Source: Faucicola sp048551375
GTDB taxonomy: Bacteria > Pseudomonadota > Gammaproteobacteria > Pseudomonadales > Moraxellaceae
Direction: 5' to 3'
DNA: 64,000 nt
Assembly: GCF_048551375.1 (NCBI RefSeq)
Contig: NZ_JBLYZJ010000001.1
Span: 1 to 64,000 of the forward strand
Under the pieces are notes generated by a model. That model was not told the DNA's origin and searched no databases. It was given only the letters and a program-made list of their open reading frames with translations. The translations under genes and the position numbers were made by a program. Within the stretch, counting starts at the first letter, position 1; each line of letters starts with the position of its first letter. Positions 1-8,527 of the stretch are shown here, in pieces.

Positions 1-102
1 GTAGGTTGGGTAGAGCTTGCGATACCCAACAATTTGAATGGTTTATGTTGGGTGTCATTCTTCCACCCAACCTACAATACAAATGGCATTTTTGCGTAAG
101 CT
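1..102. repeat. Inverted-repeat element (gtaggttggg family), left end cut by window
   Basis: Two nested inverted repeats are visible: GTAGGTTGGGT at 1-11 pairs with ACCCAACCTAC at 65-75, and inside them TACCCAACA pairs with TGTTGGGTG. The stretch after it, to about 102, is nearly the reverse complement of the left part of the element at 48335-48459, ending in TTGCGTAAGC where that copy has GCTTACGCA-like sequence. It therefore looks like the same small element in the opposite orientation, with its other end outside the window. Non-coding and strongly hairpin-forming. Confidence 0.75.
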
Positions 103-130
103 CTATATTTTTGAATGAATTGAATATTAG

Positions 131-163
131 ATAACGCCCTAACCCTTATTGTTAGGGCGTTTT
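131..163 (+). terminator. Rho-independent terminator
   Basis: Stem AACGCCCTAAC / GTTAGGGCGTT around a CCTTATT loop, followed by TTTTGTTT. It would end transcription of a gene lying left of the window, just before the phosphopantetheinyl transferase ORF. Confidence 0.65.
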
Positions 164-186
164 GTTTATGCTGATTGCGTGATTGT

Positions 187-927
187 ATGCATTTATTTAC
201 TTTGATTGAGAGGCATAGTTGGCTGGCAATTGCACCGCTTGATACGATTGTGCCTAGTCCTTTGCCGATGGTTTTACCCCATTCAAACAAGCCAAACAAG
301 CAGGGTAGTGTGGCGTGCCGTGAATTATTACAGCAATTACAGGCAAGCTTGGGGATGATGGGGGAGTTGGTAGAAACGGATTTCCCCTATTATATTCAAT
401 TGGATAATAATAGTTTGTTTGGGACAAAAAATTGGGCGGAAGGAATAAACCAAAGGCAGGCGAGATGGTATGTCAGTTTTAGTCATAGCCAACGTCATGT
501 GGCAGTGTTGTTATCAAAATCCAGTCAAATTGGGGTAGATATTGAGGATAAACCCATTAGCGAAGCGGTGGCAAAACGATTTTTTAGCCCCCAAGAAACC
601 GCATGGCTCACCCAATTACAACAAACAGCCGAGCTTACTGCCCCCCAACTGCAAGCCCTGCGACAGTTGTTTTGGGTGTTAAAAGAAAGCTCCATCAAAT
701 TTCAGCACAATACCCATCAGCATCAACCATCATTAACACAGGGGCTAAAGCATGATTTGCTTGAATATTTGACGATGGCAGATTTGCTTTATTTAAGTGA
801 TAAACCAATTAATCCAGATATCATACCAATTATCCAAGATGATGGTCTATTTTATGGCTATATTCCGTCATTTCAATGTGGTTTTATGTTACAAAATGAC
901 GATTATCGGCAAAAACCGATGAATTAA
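187..927 (+). CDS. 4'-phosphopantetheinyl transferase, Sfp type
   Basis: Would transfer the phosphopantetheine arm of CoA to a conserved serine of acyl- or peptidyl-carrier proteins in the cytoplasm. Family signatures are present: IGVDIE with the metal-binding Asp and Glu at about residues 118-123, and the WVLKESSIKF block (W-x-x-K-E-S-x-x-K) about 50 residues later. The size, 246-250 residues, suits the Sfp/EntD type rather than the short AcpS type. An in-frame TTG lies at 175; I prefer the ATG at 187. No carrier-protein synthase genes are nearby, so the substrate cannot be named; it may be the fatty-acid ACP or an off-window assembly line. The 3' region is AT-rich and no terminator is obvious. 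Confidence 0.8.
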   Translation: MHLFTLIERHSWLAIAPLDTIVPSPLPMVLPHSNKPNKQGSVACRELLQQLQASLGMMGELVETDFPYYIQLDNNSLFGTKNWAEGINQRQARWYVSFSHSQRHVAVLLSKSSQIGVDIEDKPISEAVAKRFFSPQETAWLTQLQQTAELTAPQLQALRQLFWVLKESSIKFQHNTHQHQPSLTQGLKHDLLEYLTMADLLYLSDKPINPDIIPIIQDDGLFYGYIPSFQCGFMLQNDDYRQKPMN

Positions 928-972
928 GGGCTATGATTGAAAATGACTTTTTTTTGTAAAAAAGCCGTGGTA

Positions 973-1000
973 TGATTGGTTTAAGACCAATTTACCAATC
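973..1000. other. Inverted repeat upstream of cold shock gene
   Basis: TGATTGGT and ACCAATCA arms flank a 12-base spacer between the transferase gene and csp. There is no T-run, so it is not a classical terminator; it could be an operator or part of a structured csp leader. The 265-base gap (928-1192) holds nothing else certain. A short open frame ending at about 1165 is discussed under rejected items. Confidence 0.35.
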
Positions 1001-1192
1001 ATTAGCAAGTTTTGGGTAATGTTTTAATAAAATTTTACACAATTGCAAAATAAGGGGCGGATTGGGCTTGTCAAAGCAAAGTTGCTAAAATTGAAAGTAG
1101 GTGATGTTAAACTTCATCGTCTTGTGGCGATTGAACTTGATAAAGTTACCTATTGGTCGTTGTAATTAAGTTGTATTCAAGGAAATTAGCTT

Positions 1193-1405
1193 ATGTCAGT
1201 TCGTGAACAAGGTGTCGTTAAATGGTTTAATGATTCAAAAGGATTTGGATTTATTCAGCGTAGCAGTGGCGAAGATATTTTTGTACATTTTCGTGCTATC
1301 CAAGGTGATGGCTACCGCTCATTACAAGATGGACAAAAGGTCGAGTTCATCGTAGTGGAAGGTCAAAAAGGGCTTCAAGCTGAAGAAGTCACCAAGGTCG
1401 ACTAA
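1193..1405 (+). CDS. Cold shock domain protein (CspA family)
   Basis: A 70-residue single cold-shock-domain protein that binds single-stranded RNA and DNA and acts as an RNA chaperone. Both RNA-binding motifs are intact: RNP1 as KGFGFI (about residues 16-21) and RNP2 as DIFVHF (28-33), with the WFN start of the beta barrel just before them. Length is exactly that of the family. The ATG follows an AAGGAAATTAGCTT ribosome-binding region. The gene is monocistronic, with a terminator 90 bases downstream. Its long AT-rich upstream region would fit a temperature-responsive leader, but that is inference. Which paralogue it is (cspA, C, D or E) cannot be decided. Confidence 0.93.
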   Translation: MSVREQGVVKWFNDSKGFGFIQRSSGEDIFVHFRAIQGDGYRSLQDGQKVEFIVVEGQKGLQAEEVTKVD

Positions 1406-1493
1406 TTTACTAATTTTTGCATCAGTTGCAGATAATGTTCGGTATTTGTGGAATCTTCGCTTAACACGGACGCTTTGTCTTGTATCTATTGCT

Positions 1494-1525
1494 AAACCAA
1501 GTTAAACTGGTTAACTTGGTTTTTT
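1494..1525 (+). terminator. Rho-independent terminator after csp
   Basis: Stem AACCAAGTTAA / TTAACTTGGTT around ACTGG, followed by TTTTTTG. Clear intrinsic terminator for the cold shock gene. Confidence 0.85.
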
Positions 1526-1610
1526 GTTGTTATGACGATAGCCTTATGGGTATCGCTTTTCCTAAAATAGCTAGCTAGCGTTTGGCTGGCAAGATGAGTA
1601 GGTAATATTT

Positions 1611-2768
1611 GTGTTTACGACTTTTTCTGAATTACCCTTGCACCCTGCCTTGCTGAAAGCCATCAAGCAACTCAATTATACCCAACTGACACCGATTCAA
1701 TCGCAAATTTTGCCACACACGTTGGCAGGGCAAGATGCGATTGGTCAAGCCCAAACAGGTACAGGTAAAACAGCAACTTTTTTATTAACCATTATCAATG
1801 AGTTATTAAGTAATCCTTTAAAGTCTGATGAGGGTCAGCGGTATTTGGGTGAGCCTAGGGCATTGATTCTTGCCCCAACACGTGAGTTGGCACAGCAGAT
1901 TTATCAAGATTGTTTGCAGTTGACCAAGTTTACCAAGTTGCATAGCGTGTGCTTGTTGGGCGGTATGGATTATGATAAACAAAGTAGTCAGTTAACGCAT
2001 CAGTTTGTTGATATTATCATTGCCACCCCAGGGCGACTGATTGATTTTTGTTTTCAACATTTGGTGTATCTTGACCGCATTGAAGTGTTGGTGCTTGATG
2101 AAGCTGACCGTATGCTAGATATGGGGTTTATTCCAGATATTAAGCGGTTGATTCGGATGATGCCAGCCAATACCCATCGTCAAACGCTGTTGTTTTCGGC
2201 AACTTTTAATCAAGATGTGATGAATTTGGCGTATCGTTGGTTATATCAGCCCACGTTTGTCGAAATTGAACCTGAGCAGAAAACCAGTGAGAATGTAGAA
2301 CAGCAGTTTTTTACGTTAAGTGCGGTGGATAAATTGACCGCTCTTGAGCAAATTATTGCCCAATATCCTAACCGTAAAATTATCGTGTTTGCCAATCGTA
2401 AAGACCAAGTGAAACGCTTGTATGATAAGTTAAATCGTCAGCATAAGGTCGTTATTCTATCAGGCGATGTGATTCAAGCGAAACGAGAAAAATATTTGGC
2501 ACAATTCCGTGAAGGTGAGGCGACTATTTTGGTGGCGACTGATGTGGCAGGGCGAGGGATTCATGTCGATGATGTCGCTTGTGTGGTCAACTATACCTTG
2601 CCAGATAGCCCAGATGACTATGTGCATCGCATTGGGCGTACAGGGCGGGCGGGTAATAAAGGTATTAGTATCAGCTTTGTTAGTGAGGATGATGGGTTTA
2701 ATTTACCTGCGATTGAACGTTATTTGGATATGTCGATTCGTATGCAACCATTTGATTTTATAAAATAA
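1611..2768 (+). CDS. rhlB: DEAD-box ATP-dependent RNA helicase, RhlB-like
   Basis: A 385-residue DEAD-box helicase with all core motifs: Q motif (LTPIQ, about 26-30), Walker A AQTGTGKT (47-54), APTRELA, DEAD in VLDEADRMLDMGF (about 160), SAT, and motifs V and VI as ATDVAGRGI and HRIGRTGRAG. It unwinds short RNA duplexes; RhlB proteins feed structured RNA to the degradosome. The basic C-terminal tail of RhlE/DbpA types is absent, and the compact length suits RhlB. The start is GTG at 1611; no closer ATG fits the Q-motif position. Neighbouring csp is another RNA chaperone, so the two may be functionally related, but they are separated by a terminator. The RhlB assignment is likely, not certain. 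Confidence 0.8.
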   Translation: MFTTFSELPLHPALLKAIKQLNYTQLTPIQSQILPHTLAGQDAIGQAQTGTGKTATFLLTIINELLSNPLKSDEGQRYLGEPRALILAPTRELAQQIYQDCLQLTKFTKLHSVCLLGGMDYDKQSSQLTHQFVDIIIATPGRLIDFCFQHLVYLDRIEVLVLDEADRMLDMGFIPDIKRLIRMMPANTHRQTLLFSATFNQDVMNLAYRWLYQPTFVEIEPEQKTSENVEQQFFTLSAVDKLTALEQIIAQYPNRKIIVFANRKDQVKRLYDKLNRQHKVVILSGDVIQAKREKYLAQFREGEATILVATDVAGRGIHVDDVACVVNYTLPDSPDDYVHRIGRTGRAGNKGISISFVSEDDGFNLPAIERYLDMSIRMQPFDFIK

Positions 2769-2796
2769 TTTTTTGGATTTTTATAATCTACCCATC

Positions 2797-2832
2797 AAAA
2801 AAGGTGCAATCTATGGTTGCACCTTTTTTTAC
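2797..2832. terminator. Bidirectional terminator between rhlB and rlpA-like gene
   Basis: AAAAAAGGTGCAA / TTGCACCTTTTTTT with a short loop. A-run and T-run on opposite sides let it serve both convergent genes. Confidence 0.85.
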
Positions 2833-2896
2833 ATTTTTCTGAGGAATAAGTGTTCATTTAAATAGGGTAAAATCACAGCCACCCTATTAAAATCAA

Positions 2897-3232
2897 CTAA
2901 TCAAGTTGTTCAATAGTCACTTTTGCTAGACCACTTGATAAGCTGGCGATTTGACTAAAAGCCCCTTTGGACAAGTCCAACGTACGACCATATTTGCCAA
3001 AACCACCTGTGTCTGTCACTCTGACGATCACGCTTTTACCATTTGCTTTGTTGGTAACTTTTAGTTTACTGCCAAGTTTATGCACATTGCTGGCAGCAGT
3101 GAGGGCATATTGGTTAAACACTTCCCCAGACGCAGTTTTGCGACCGTGGTGTTTACCACCATACCATGATGCCACATTGGCTTGAGCGGTCGTGGCGACC
3201 ATCAGTAAACTAACTAAAACGTATTTCTTCAT
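2897..3232 (-). CDS. RlpA-like double-psi beta-barrel protein, secreted
   Basis: A 111-residue exported protein: N-terminal signal peptide (MKKYVLVSLLMVATTAQA, cleavage expected after Ala18), then a double-psi beta-barrel domain with the family hallmarks ASWYGGKHHGRKTASGE and VTDTGGFGKYGRTLDLS. RlpA proteins are septal lytic transglycosylases acting on peptidoglycan stripped of stem peptides. This one is a minimal version: no lipobox cysteine and no C-terminal SPOR domain, so septal targeting through denuded glycan is not expected. It may be an RlpA paralogue of unknown exact function. Promoter-like boxes lie about 180 bases upstream, implying a long structured leader. Confidence 0.82.
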   Translation of the reverse strand: MKKYVLVSLLMVATTAQANVASWYGGKHHGRKTASGEVFNQYALTAASNVHKLGSKLKVTNKANGKSVIVRVTDTGGFGKYGRTLDLSKGAFSQIASLSSGLAKVTIEQLD

Positions 3233-3412
3233 TAGGACGTTCCTTTTATCGTTTAAAGTTAAGGATACTAGGCTTTTGTCCTTTGTTGTTAAAAAAAACC
3301 AACGAGCCTAATCCCTCTATTTAAAAGTATCAAGGGGAGTTTCCCATGACTTTTCACTAAAAAATTGGTTAATTTATCTGTAAGTAAGTTAACCAAAACT
3401 TTAGAGCCGTGC

Positions 3413-3441
3413 ATTATAGGTTTATAAAACTGTAAATGCAA
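3413..3441 (-). promoter_or_regulatory. Sigma70-type promoter for rlpA-like gene
   Basis: On the minus strand TTGCAT and a perfect TATAAT are separated by 17 bases. The predicted leader (about 3233-3406) contains an inverted repeat TTGGTTAA / TTAACCAA at 3365-3397 and a TAGGCT / AGCCTA pairing nearer the gene. The rest of the 500-base gap to tkt (3442-3734) is AT-rich; I see no gene, only a weak TAAAAT box near 3632 that could serve tkt. Confidence 0.5.
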
Positions 3442-3734
3442 ATAAGTTTTTGTAAAAACAACCTTTAATTTGGCTCATAATCTACTAAAATAGTAGGGTT
3501 TGGTAACTAAAAATTATCGTAGATTGGATTTTAGTAATAAATCGTACAAACGCATAAAGAAGGGGTAAGATTGGGTAGGGTTAGCCGAATTAACCTCAGA
3601 AGTTTTATCAATAATGCCTCAATAATATGGTAAAATTAGCCCAAATTTTTAAACCTAAATTTTAAAAATGATGATTTTCATTGTATGTTTTTTTTAACTT
3701 TATCATATTCACTTAACGATAATAGGATTAGCCC

Positions 3735-5732
3735 ATGTCAACCCCTATCGCTGAACGCCGTCTTGCCAACGCCATTCGCACGCTTGCTTTTGATGCCGTG
3801 CAAAAAGCCAACTCAGGTCACCCCGGAGCCCCTATGGGGATGGCGGATATTGCCGAGGTATTGTGGCGTAAGTTTTTAAAGCACAATCCGACTGACCCAA
3901 ATTGGCTGAATCGTGACCGTTTTGTGTTGTCAAATGGTCATGGCTCGATGTTGCAATATGCGTTATTGCATTTGACAGGCTATGATGTGACGATTGAAGA
4001 CCTGAAAAACTTCCGCCAGCTACACTCGAAAACCCCTGGTCACCCAGAGTATGGCTACACCGCAGGCGTGGAAACCACCACAGGGCCTTTAGGTCAAGGG
4101 ATTGCCAATGCGGTGGGTTTTGCGATTGCCGAAAAAACGTTGGCAAGCCAGTTTAACCGTGATGGACATGAAGTTATCAATCACCACACTTATTGTTTCT
4201 TAGGCGATGGCTGTTTGATGGAAGGTATTTCACACGAAGTTTGCTCATTGGCAGGCACGCTACAGCTTGGTAAATTGGTCGTGTATTACGATGACAATGG
4301 CATCTCGATTGATGGCGAAGTTGAGGGTTGGTTTACCGATAATACCCAACAACGCTTTGAATCTTATGGCTGGCAAGTGCAAAAAGTTGATGGACATGAT
4401 ACTGATGCGATTACCAAAGCCACCGAAAATGCCATTGCTGAAACTGCCAAACCGTCATTGATTATCTGTAAGACCATCATCGGTGCAGGTAGCCCCAACA
4501 AACAAGGGAAAGAAGACTCGCACGGAGCACCACTTGGTGCGGATGAGATTCTACTTACTCGTAAAGAGTTGCTATGGGAACATGAAGCTTTTGATTTGCC
4601 ACAAGATATTTATGAAGGGTGGGATTGTAAGGTCAAAGGTCAAGCGTTACAACAGTCTTGGCAAAGTGAGTTTGACGCATACCAAAACGCTTATCCAGAA
4701 CTTGCCAAAGAATTGCTACGCCGTGTCAATGGCGACTTGCCTGCGGATTTTGAGCAAAAAGCCCAAGCCTTTATCGCATCGACCCAAGCCAATCCAGAAA
4801 ATATCGCTACCCGTAAAGCCAGTCAAAACGCCATCAATGCGTTGCAACCTGATTTGCCAGAGTTGTTAGGTGGTTCGGCAGATTTGGCAGGCTCGAATTT
4901 GACATGGTTTAAAAACGCCAAAGCGTTGGAGGATGACACCGCAGGTAACTATATCCATTATGGCGTGCGTGAATTTGGTATGACTGCCATTGCCAATGGT
5001 ATCGCCTTGCATGGTGGCTTTATTCCGTATGTGGCGACTTTCTTGATGTTTATGGAATACGCTCGCAATGCGGTGCGGATGTCAGCCTTGATGAAGCAAC
5101 GTATTATCAATGTCTATACCCATGATTCGATTGGGCTTGGTGAAGATGGCCCGACCCATCAGCCTGTTGAGCAGTTGGCAAGCTTGCGTGCTACGCCAAA
5201 CCTACATACATGGCGACCATGCGATACCACCGAATCTGCAGTGGCTTGGGTCGAGGCGTTAAAAGCCAAAACCACGCCATCAGCGTTAATCTTTAGCCGT
5301 CAAAACTTACCACATCAAGCCCGTGACAGCGAGCAACTTGCTAATATCGCCAAAGGTGGCTATGTGCTTGCCAAAGAGCAAGGTGAATTACAAGCTATTA
5401 TCATTGCCACTGGTTCAGAAGTTGAGTTAGCGATGAATGCCTACAATGCGTTAAGTAGTCAAGGCGTGGGCGTGCGTGTGGTGTCTATGCCGTGTGCCGA
5501 AGTGTTTATGAAGCAAGAAATTAATTACCGTGACGGCGTACTACCGCCACAAGTGCGTGGGCGTGTGGCAGTCGAGGCGAGTCATGTGGATTATTGGTAT
5601 AAATTCGTTGGCTTAGACGGTAAAGTGGTGGGTATGACGACCTTTGGTGAGTCTGCCCCTGCCAAAGACTTGTATCAGCATTTTGGTATTACCACTGATG
5701 CGGTGGTTAATGCGGTGAAAGCCGTTATCTAA
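3735..5732 (+). CDS. tkt: Transketolase
   Basis: Thiamine-diphosphate enzyme of the non-oxidative pentose phosphate pathway, moving two-carbon ketol units between sugar phosphates in the cytosol. The 665-residue length is standard. Visible hallmarks: NSGHPGAPMG near the N-terminus (about 26-35), the ThDP/Mg motif GDGCLMEG about residue 157 with a following N-G-I segment, and the pyrimidine-domain signature EDGPTHQPVEQLASLRATPN around 475-495. Start ATG at 3735 follows an AATAGGATTAGCCC region. The gene stands alone with a strong terminator 20 bases downstream. In many relatives gapdh and pgk follow tkt; here a toxin-antitoxin pair does. Confidence 0.97.
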   Translation: MSTPIAERRLANAIRTLAFDAVQKANSGHPGAPMGMADIAEVLWRKFLKHNPTDPNWLNRDRFVLSNGHGSMLQYALLHLTGYDVTIEDLKNFRQLHSKTPGHPEYGYTAGVETTTGPLGQGIANAVGFAIAEKTLASQFNRDGHEVINHHTYCFLGDGCLMEGISHEVCSLAGTLQLGKLVVYYDDNGISIDGEVEGWFTDNTQQRFESYGWQVQKVDGHDTDAITKATENAIAETAKPSLIICKTIIGAGSPNKQGKEDSHGAPLGADEILLTRKELLWEHEAFDLPQDIYEGWDCKVKGQALQQSWQSEFDAYQNAYPELAKELLRRVNGDLPADFEQKAQAFIASTQANPENIATRKASQNAINALQPDLPELLGGSADLAGSNLTWFKNAKALEDDTAGNYIHYGVREFGMTAIANGIALHGGFIPYVATFLMFMEYARNAVRMSALMKQRIINVYTHDSIGLGEDGPTHQPVEQLASLRATPNLHTWRPCDTTESAVAWVEALKAKTTPSALIFSRQNLPHQARDSEQLANIAKGGYVLAKEQGELQAIIIATGSEVELAMNAYNALSSQGVGVRVVSMPCAEVFMKQEINYRDGVLPPQVRGRVAVEASHVDYWYKFVGLDGKVVGMTTFGESAPAKDLYQHFGITTDAVVNAVKAVI

Positions 5733-5750
5733 TGGCGTGATTTAATCATT

Positions 5751-5785
5751 AAAAAAACGTGCTATAGTAATGGCACGTTTTTTAT
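5751..5785 (+). terminator. Rho-independent terminator after tkt
   Basis: AAAAAACGTGC / GCACGTTTTTT with a 10-base loop, directly after the transketolase stop. Confidence 0.88.
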
Positions 5786-5801
5786 TATAAGGAATTAAAA
5801 A

Positions 5802-6035
5802 ATGCAAATTCAAGCGTATAAAGAAACCTATCATCAACCTGTCCGTTCGATTGATGTACCAAAAGACTTACAAAATCATCCATTTGAGGTGGTTTTTATG
5901 CCAATTAATCAACCAGTAAAATCGATTTCAAATAATAAATCACGAAAAAGACAGCCAAATCCTGCTCTTAAAGGTCTGATGATAATCCATGATGACATTA
6001 CACCCATTGATGATAACGAATGGGAGTTGGATTAA
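5802..6035 (+). CDS. Putative antitoxin of a PIN-domain TA pair
   Basis: A 77-residue protein with a beta-rich N-terminal third, a basic middle (SNNKSRKRQ) and a C-terminal tail ending in acidic and aromatic residues (ITPIDDNEWELD). This arrangement, DNA-binding head and toxin-wrapping acidic tail, is common in small antitoxins, and the tail resembles the P-x-D-x-x-W endings of DUF2281/VapB-like antitoxins. The stop TAA overlaps the ATG of the PIN toxin by one base, so the pair is translationally coupled. The identity rests mainly on position; the family of the antitoxin head is not recognised. The start has a good AAGGAATTAAAAA site. Confidence 0.7.
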   Translation: MQIQAYKETYHQPVRSIDVPKDLQNHPFEVVFMPINQPVKSISNNKSRKRQPNPALKGLMIIHDDITPIDDNEWELD

Positions 6036-6415
6036 TGATTTTATTGGATACACATATTTGGTTACGATGGCAAAACATTGGCAGGTTGCCAAACCACTGG
6101 ATTGATATCATCGAAACAGAAGATGAAGTGGCGATAAGTGCGATTAGTTGTTGGGAATTAGCACAATTGGTTAAGCGTAAAAAAGTTGAGTTACCTATTG
6201 AAATTACAGAATGGATTGAGCTTGCCAGTATGGATATCGAGATTTTATCGATTAACAAAGAAATCGCCTTGTTGTCTGAGCAATTGCCGTTTCATCATAA
6301 AGACCCAGCCGATAGGTTTATCATTGCAACCAGTATTTTTTATCAAGCCAAACTTATCAGTTTAGACACGGTATTTCCGCAATATCAAGAACTTAACGAT
6401 TTACTGATAAAGTAA
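6035..6415 (+). CDS. vapC: PIN-domain ribonuclease toxin, VapC type
   Basis: A 126-residue PIN-domain protein opening MILLDTHIWL, the first metal-binding Asp at residue 5, with the conserved Glu in SAISCWELAQL and the C-terminal D-P-A-D-R-F-I-I-A-T block. This is the COG3744-like VapC branch, which cleaves RNA (often initiator tRNA) when not held by its antitoxin. The better start is the ATG at 6035, which overlaps the antitoxin stop; a further in-frame ATG at 6020 lies inside the antitoxin gene. The 3' end runs 23 bases into the 3' end of convergent lpxH, a tight fit suggesting that the cassette inserted here or that the intergenic space was lost. Confidence 0.88.
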   Translation: MILLDTHIWLRWQNIGRLPNHWIDIIETEDEVAISAISCWELAQLVKRKKVELPIEITEWIELASMDIEILSINKEIALLSEQLPFHHKDPADRFIIATSIFYQAKLISLDTVFPQYQELNDLLIK

Positions 6416-7205
6416 ACATTGCCAGTTGAAAGTGATGATGTATCACCCCAATCACCGCCTCAACGTTACCCTCACTCACACGCCAATCCCCCAACACCAT
6501 TCTTTTACCATTTACCAATTCATGCACCGCAGGACGATGGGTATGCCCATGAATCAATATATCAGCATTTTCTAAGGCTTGGTTGACAGCAGTTTCATTG
6601 ATATCCATGATTCGCATGGATTTTTTGGCATTATCGAGCTTACTTTTTTGACGTAAATTGTGGGCGATTTGCTCACGTTTTTTGATGGGTAAAGCGAGTA
6701 AAAGTTTTTGTATCAATGGGTTTCTGATGATTTTACGAAAGCGTTGATACTTTTTGTCATCAATACATAAGCTATCGCCATGCTCAAGGCGAATTGTTTG
6801 ATTACCAATTTTAAGATAATAGGGTTCTTGGATTAACCTTCCACCAAATTTATCACAGAATGACTGACCGATTAAAAAATCCCGATTGCCGTGCATGACA
6901 AAGATTTGACAGCCGTTTTTGGTAAGTTGGATTAATTTATCAAGCATGGGGGTGAGCCAATCACGCATAAAACCCGTTTCAGCAACGTCATCACCCAGCC
7001 ATGCCTCAAACCAATCGCCCAAAATAAACAACTGCTCAAGATTAGGCAGGGTATTTAGCTTATCAAGCAAAGCCAAAAAAGCCTGAGTTAAATCAGGCTC
7101 ATTGGGCGATAAGTGTAAATCGCTGATAAAAATTTGCCTAATCAGCGATTTATCAACTTTATCAAATGATTGCTTATCAAATGCTTGGACGGTTGGCACT
7201 TGCAT
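6393..7205 (-). CDS. lpxH: UDP-2,3-diacylglucosamine diphosphatase
   Basis: Hydrolyses UDP-2,3-diacylglucosamine to lipid X in lipid A synthesis at the inner membrane. It is a calcineurin-like phosphoesterase with the metal-ligand motifs in order: SDLHL, GDWFEAW, HGNRD, HGD and HGHTHRP. The 270 residues slightly exceed the usual 240, owing to a non-conserved N-terminus of about 25 residues before QIFISDLHL; a later start is possible. It follows ppiB by 14 bases on the same strand, the same ppiB-lpxH order found in many gamma-proteobacteria, so they are probably co-transcribed. Confidence 0.94.
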   Translation of the reverse strand: MQVPTVQAFDKQSFDKVDKSLIRQIFISDLHLSPNEPDLTQAFLALLDKLNTLPNLEQLFILGDWFEAWLGDDVAETGFMRDWLTPMLDKLIQLTKNGCQIFVMHGNRDFLIGQSFCDKFGGRLIQEPYYLKIGNQTIRLEHGDSLCIDDKKYQRFRKIIRNPLIQKLLLALPIKKREQIAHNLRQKSKLDNAKKSMRIMDINETAVNQALENADILIHGHTHRPAVHELVNGKRMVLGDWRVSEGNVEAVIGVIHHHFQLAMFTLSVNR

Positions 7206-7219
7206 AAGGTGGGCGGAAA

Positions 7220-7729
7220 TTATTCGCTAATTACTTTGGCATGGGTAATCACGATTGGGCTTTTTGGTACATCGCCATGAAAGCCAACTTTACCAGTCGG
7301 TACGCCTTTGATTTTATTGACCACGTCCATACCTTCGGTCACTTTACCAAATACCGCATAGCCCCAGCCCATTGGATTTTTGCCAGTGTGGTCTAAAAAG
7401 CTATTGTCTTTGACATTGATAAAAAATTGGCTGGTGGCAGAATGTGGGTCGTTGGTGCGAGCCATCGCAATCGTGCCAACGGCATTTTTTAGCCCATTGT
7501 CGGCTTCGTTTTCGATAGGGGCATTGGTGGCTTTTTCTTTCATGTTAGCGTCCATACCGCCACCTTGAATCATAAAGCCGTCAATCACACGGTGAAACAC
7601 GGTGCCGTCATAATGTCCTGATTTGACATAATCAAGGAAGTTTTTGACAGTTTTTGGGGCTTCTTGTTGGTTTAGTTCGATAACGATGTTACCCATGGTG
7701 GTTTCAAGTTCGACTTGTGGTATATCCAT
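7220..7729 (-). CDS. ppiB: Cyclophilin-type peptidyl-prolyl isomerase
   Basis: Cytoplasmic proline isomerase (no signal peptide), 169 residues. Active-site segments are intact: the catalytic Arg in FHRVIDGFMIQGG, the SQFFIN strand, and the FGKVTEGMDVV region. It lacks the canonical tryptophan at the cyclosporin-contact position, as is usual for bacterial PpiB. The start is the ATG at 7729, with AGGAGAATATC just upstream. First gene of a probable ppiB-lpxH operon. Confidence 0.94.
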   Translation of the reverse strand: MDIPQVELETTMGNIVIELNQQEAPKTVKNFLDYVKSGHYDGTVFHRVIDGFMIQGGGMDANMKEKATNAPIENEADNGLKNAVGTIAMARTNDPHSATSQFFINVKDNSFLDHTGKNPMGWGYAVFGKVTEGMDVVNKIKGVPTGKVGFHGDVPKSPIVITHAKVISE

Positions 7730-7897
7730 GATATTCTCCTTGGTTTTTAAGGCGTTGGTTTAAAAGAAATTATTTGAAAAATATAAAAGTAAAGTGAAAA
7801 ACTTTTGCTATTGATGGTGGCTTTGGAAAGAATTTTCAATCTAATGAGTGATATTTTTTTAAATTGGATATGGTATAAAAATGGATTTTGGACAATG

Positions 7898-7960
7898 GTA
7901 AGGTGCGTCATACGCACCAATTAAGTATTGGCTTTGAATGGTGCGTAAAACGCACCTTAC
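7898..7960. repeat. ggtgcgt palindromic repeat
   Basis: GTAAGGTGCGT and ACGCACCTTAC ends frame an inner CGCACCA / TGGTGCG pair. The same element recurs at 16627-16680 and 34462-34526. It lies between ppiB and the next gene in non-coding DNA. Confidence 0.75.
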
Positions 7961-7969
7961 AAACTGGGA

Positions 7970-8269
7970 TTACAAACACTCAAACACGTCCACCGACACT
8001 TCTTGATGGCTAATATCTGGGCTAAACCAAATCGCTTGCCAGTCGGCATTGGCTTTTTCAAACGTATGGCGAGCCTCAAAATCCGCCAAACTTCGATAAT
8101 AAATATCCAACGCAATCACGGTATCATCGCCATCAACTCGGCGAAACATTTCAATTTTGCTATTGGTCGGTTGGCTGTCGAATTTTGGGTCGGCAGATTG
8201 GGCGAATTTTGCCATTAGCTTTGGTAAATCTTGAGTGGCGGTGCGGTAGGTATAAACGACTTTTATCAT
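7970..8269 (-). CDS. Small protein of unknown function
   Basis: A 99-residue cytoplasmic protein with no signal or membrane segment. The pattern (VVYTYRTATQDLPKLMAKFAQ, then EMFRRVDGDDTVIALDIYYRSLADFEAR) looks like a dimeric alpha-beta barrel of the monooxygenase/EthD style: strand, helix, two strands, helix. No catalytic motif can be assigned. The ATG at 8269 is preceded by AGACAATCTT on its strand, a weak ribosome site. It stands alone between a palindromic repeat and glnS. Confidence 0.55.
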   Translation of the reverse strand: MIKVVYTYRTATQDLPKLMAKFAQSADPKFDSQPTNSKIEMFRRVDGDDTVIALDIYYRSLADFEARHTFEKANADWQAIWFSPDISHQEVSVDVFECL

Positions 8270-8396
8270 AAGATTGTCTTAGCTATTGTTAATTGGCAGA
8301 AAAATTTGTGCGATTATCGCATACTTTGGCTTACACATTGGTGAAAAACTGTTAAAATAAACGTTTTGTTTATATGATTTACATAAAATATCATTT

Positions 8397-8469
8397 GTAG
8401 GTTGGGTGGAAGTATGACACCCAACGTCAATTTAATCATGTTGGGTTTCGCAAACTCAACCCAACCTAC
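8397..8469. repeat. gtaggttggg inverted-repeat element
   Basis: GTAGGTTGGGT and ACCCAACCTAC form the outer arms and ACACCCAAC / GTTGGGTTT the inner arms; 73 bases. The CATTTGTAGG junction on its left matches the flank of the copy at 48335. It lies in the glnS leader, 59 bases before the start codon. Confidence 0.85.
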
Positions 8470-8527
8470 GATGATAATAATTTTTCAATTCTAATTTATC
8501 CATTTTAACCAACCAAAGAGGCAATCC

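Noticed and set aside
1044..1165. Open frame of about 40 codons (TTG start) ending GDVKLHRLVAIELDKVTYWSL before csp
   Set aside because: It reads like a protein fragment, but there is no ATG or ribosome site and no recognisable family; could be a gene remnant or chance. Not reported as a gene.
3735..5732. ORFs in other frames of tkt (for example 4483-4869)
   Set aside because: No start context or domain; the real frame carries full transketolase motifs.
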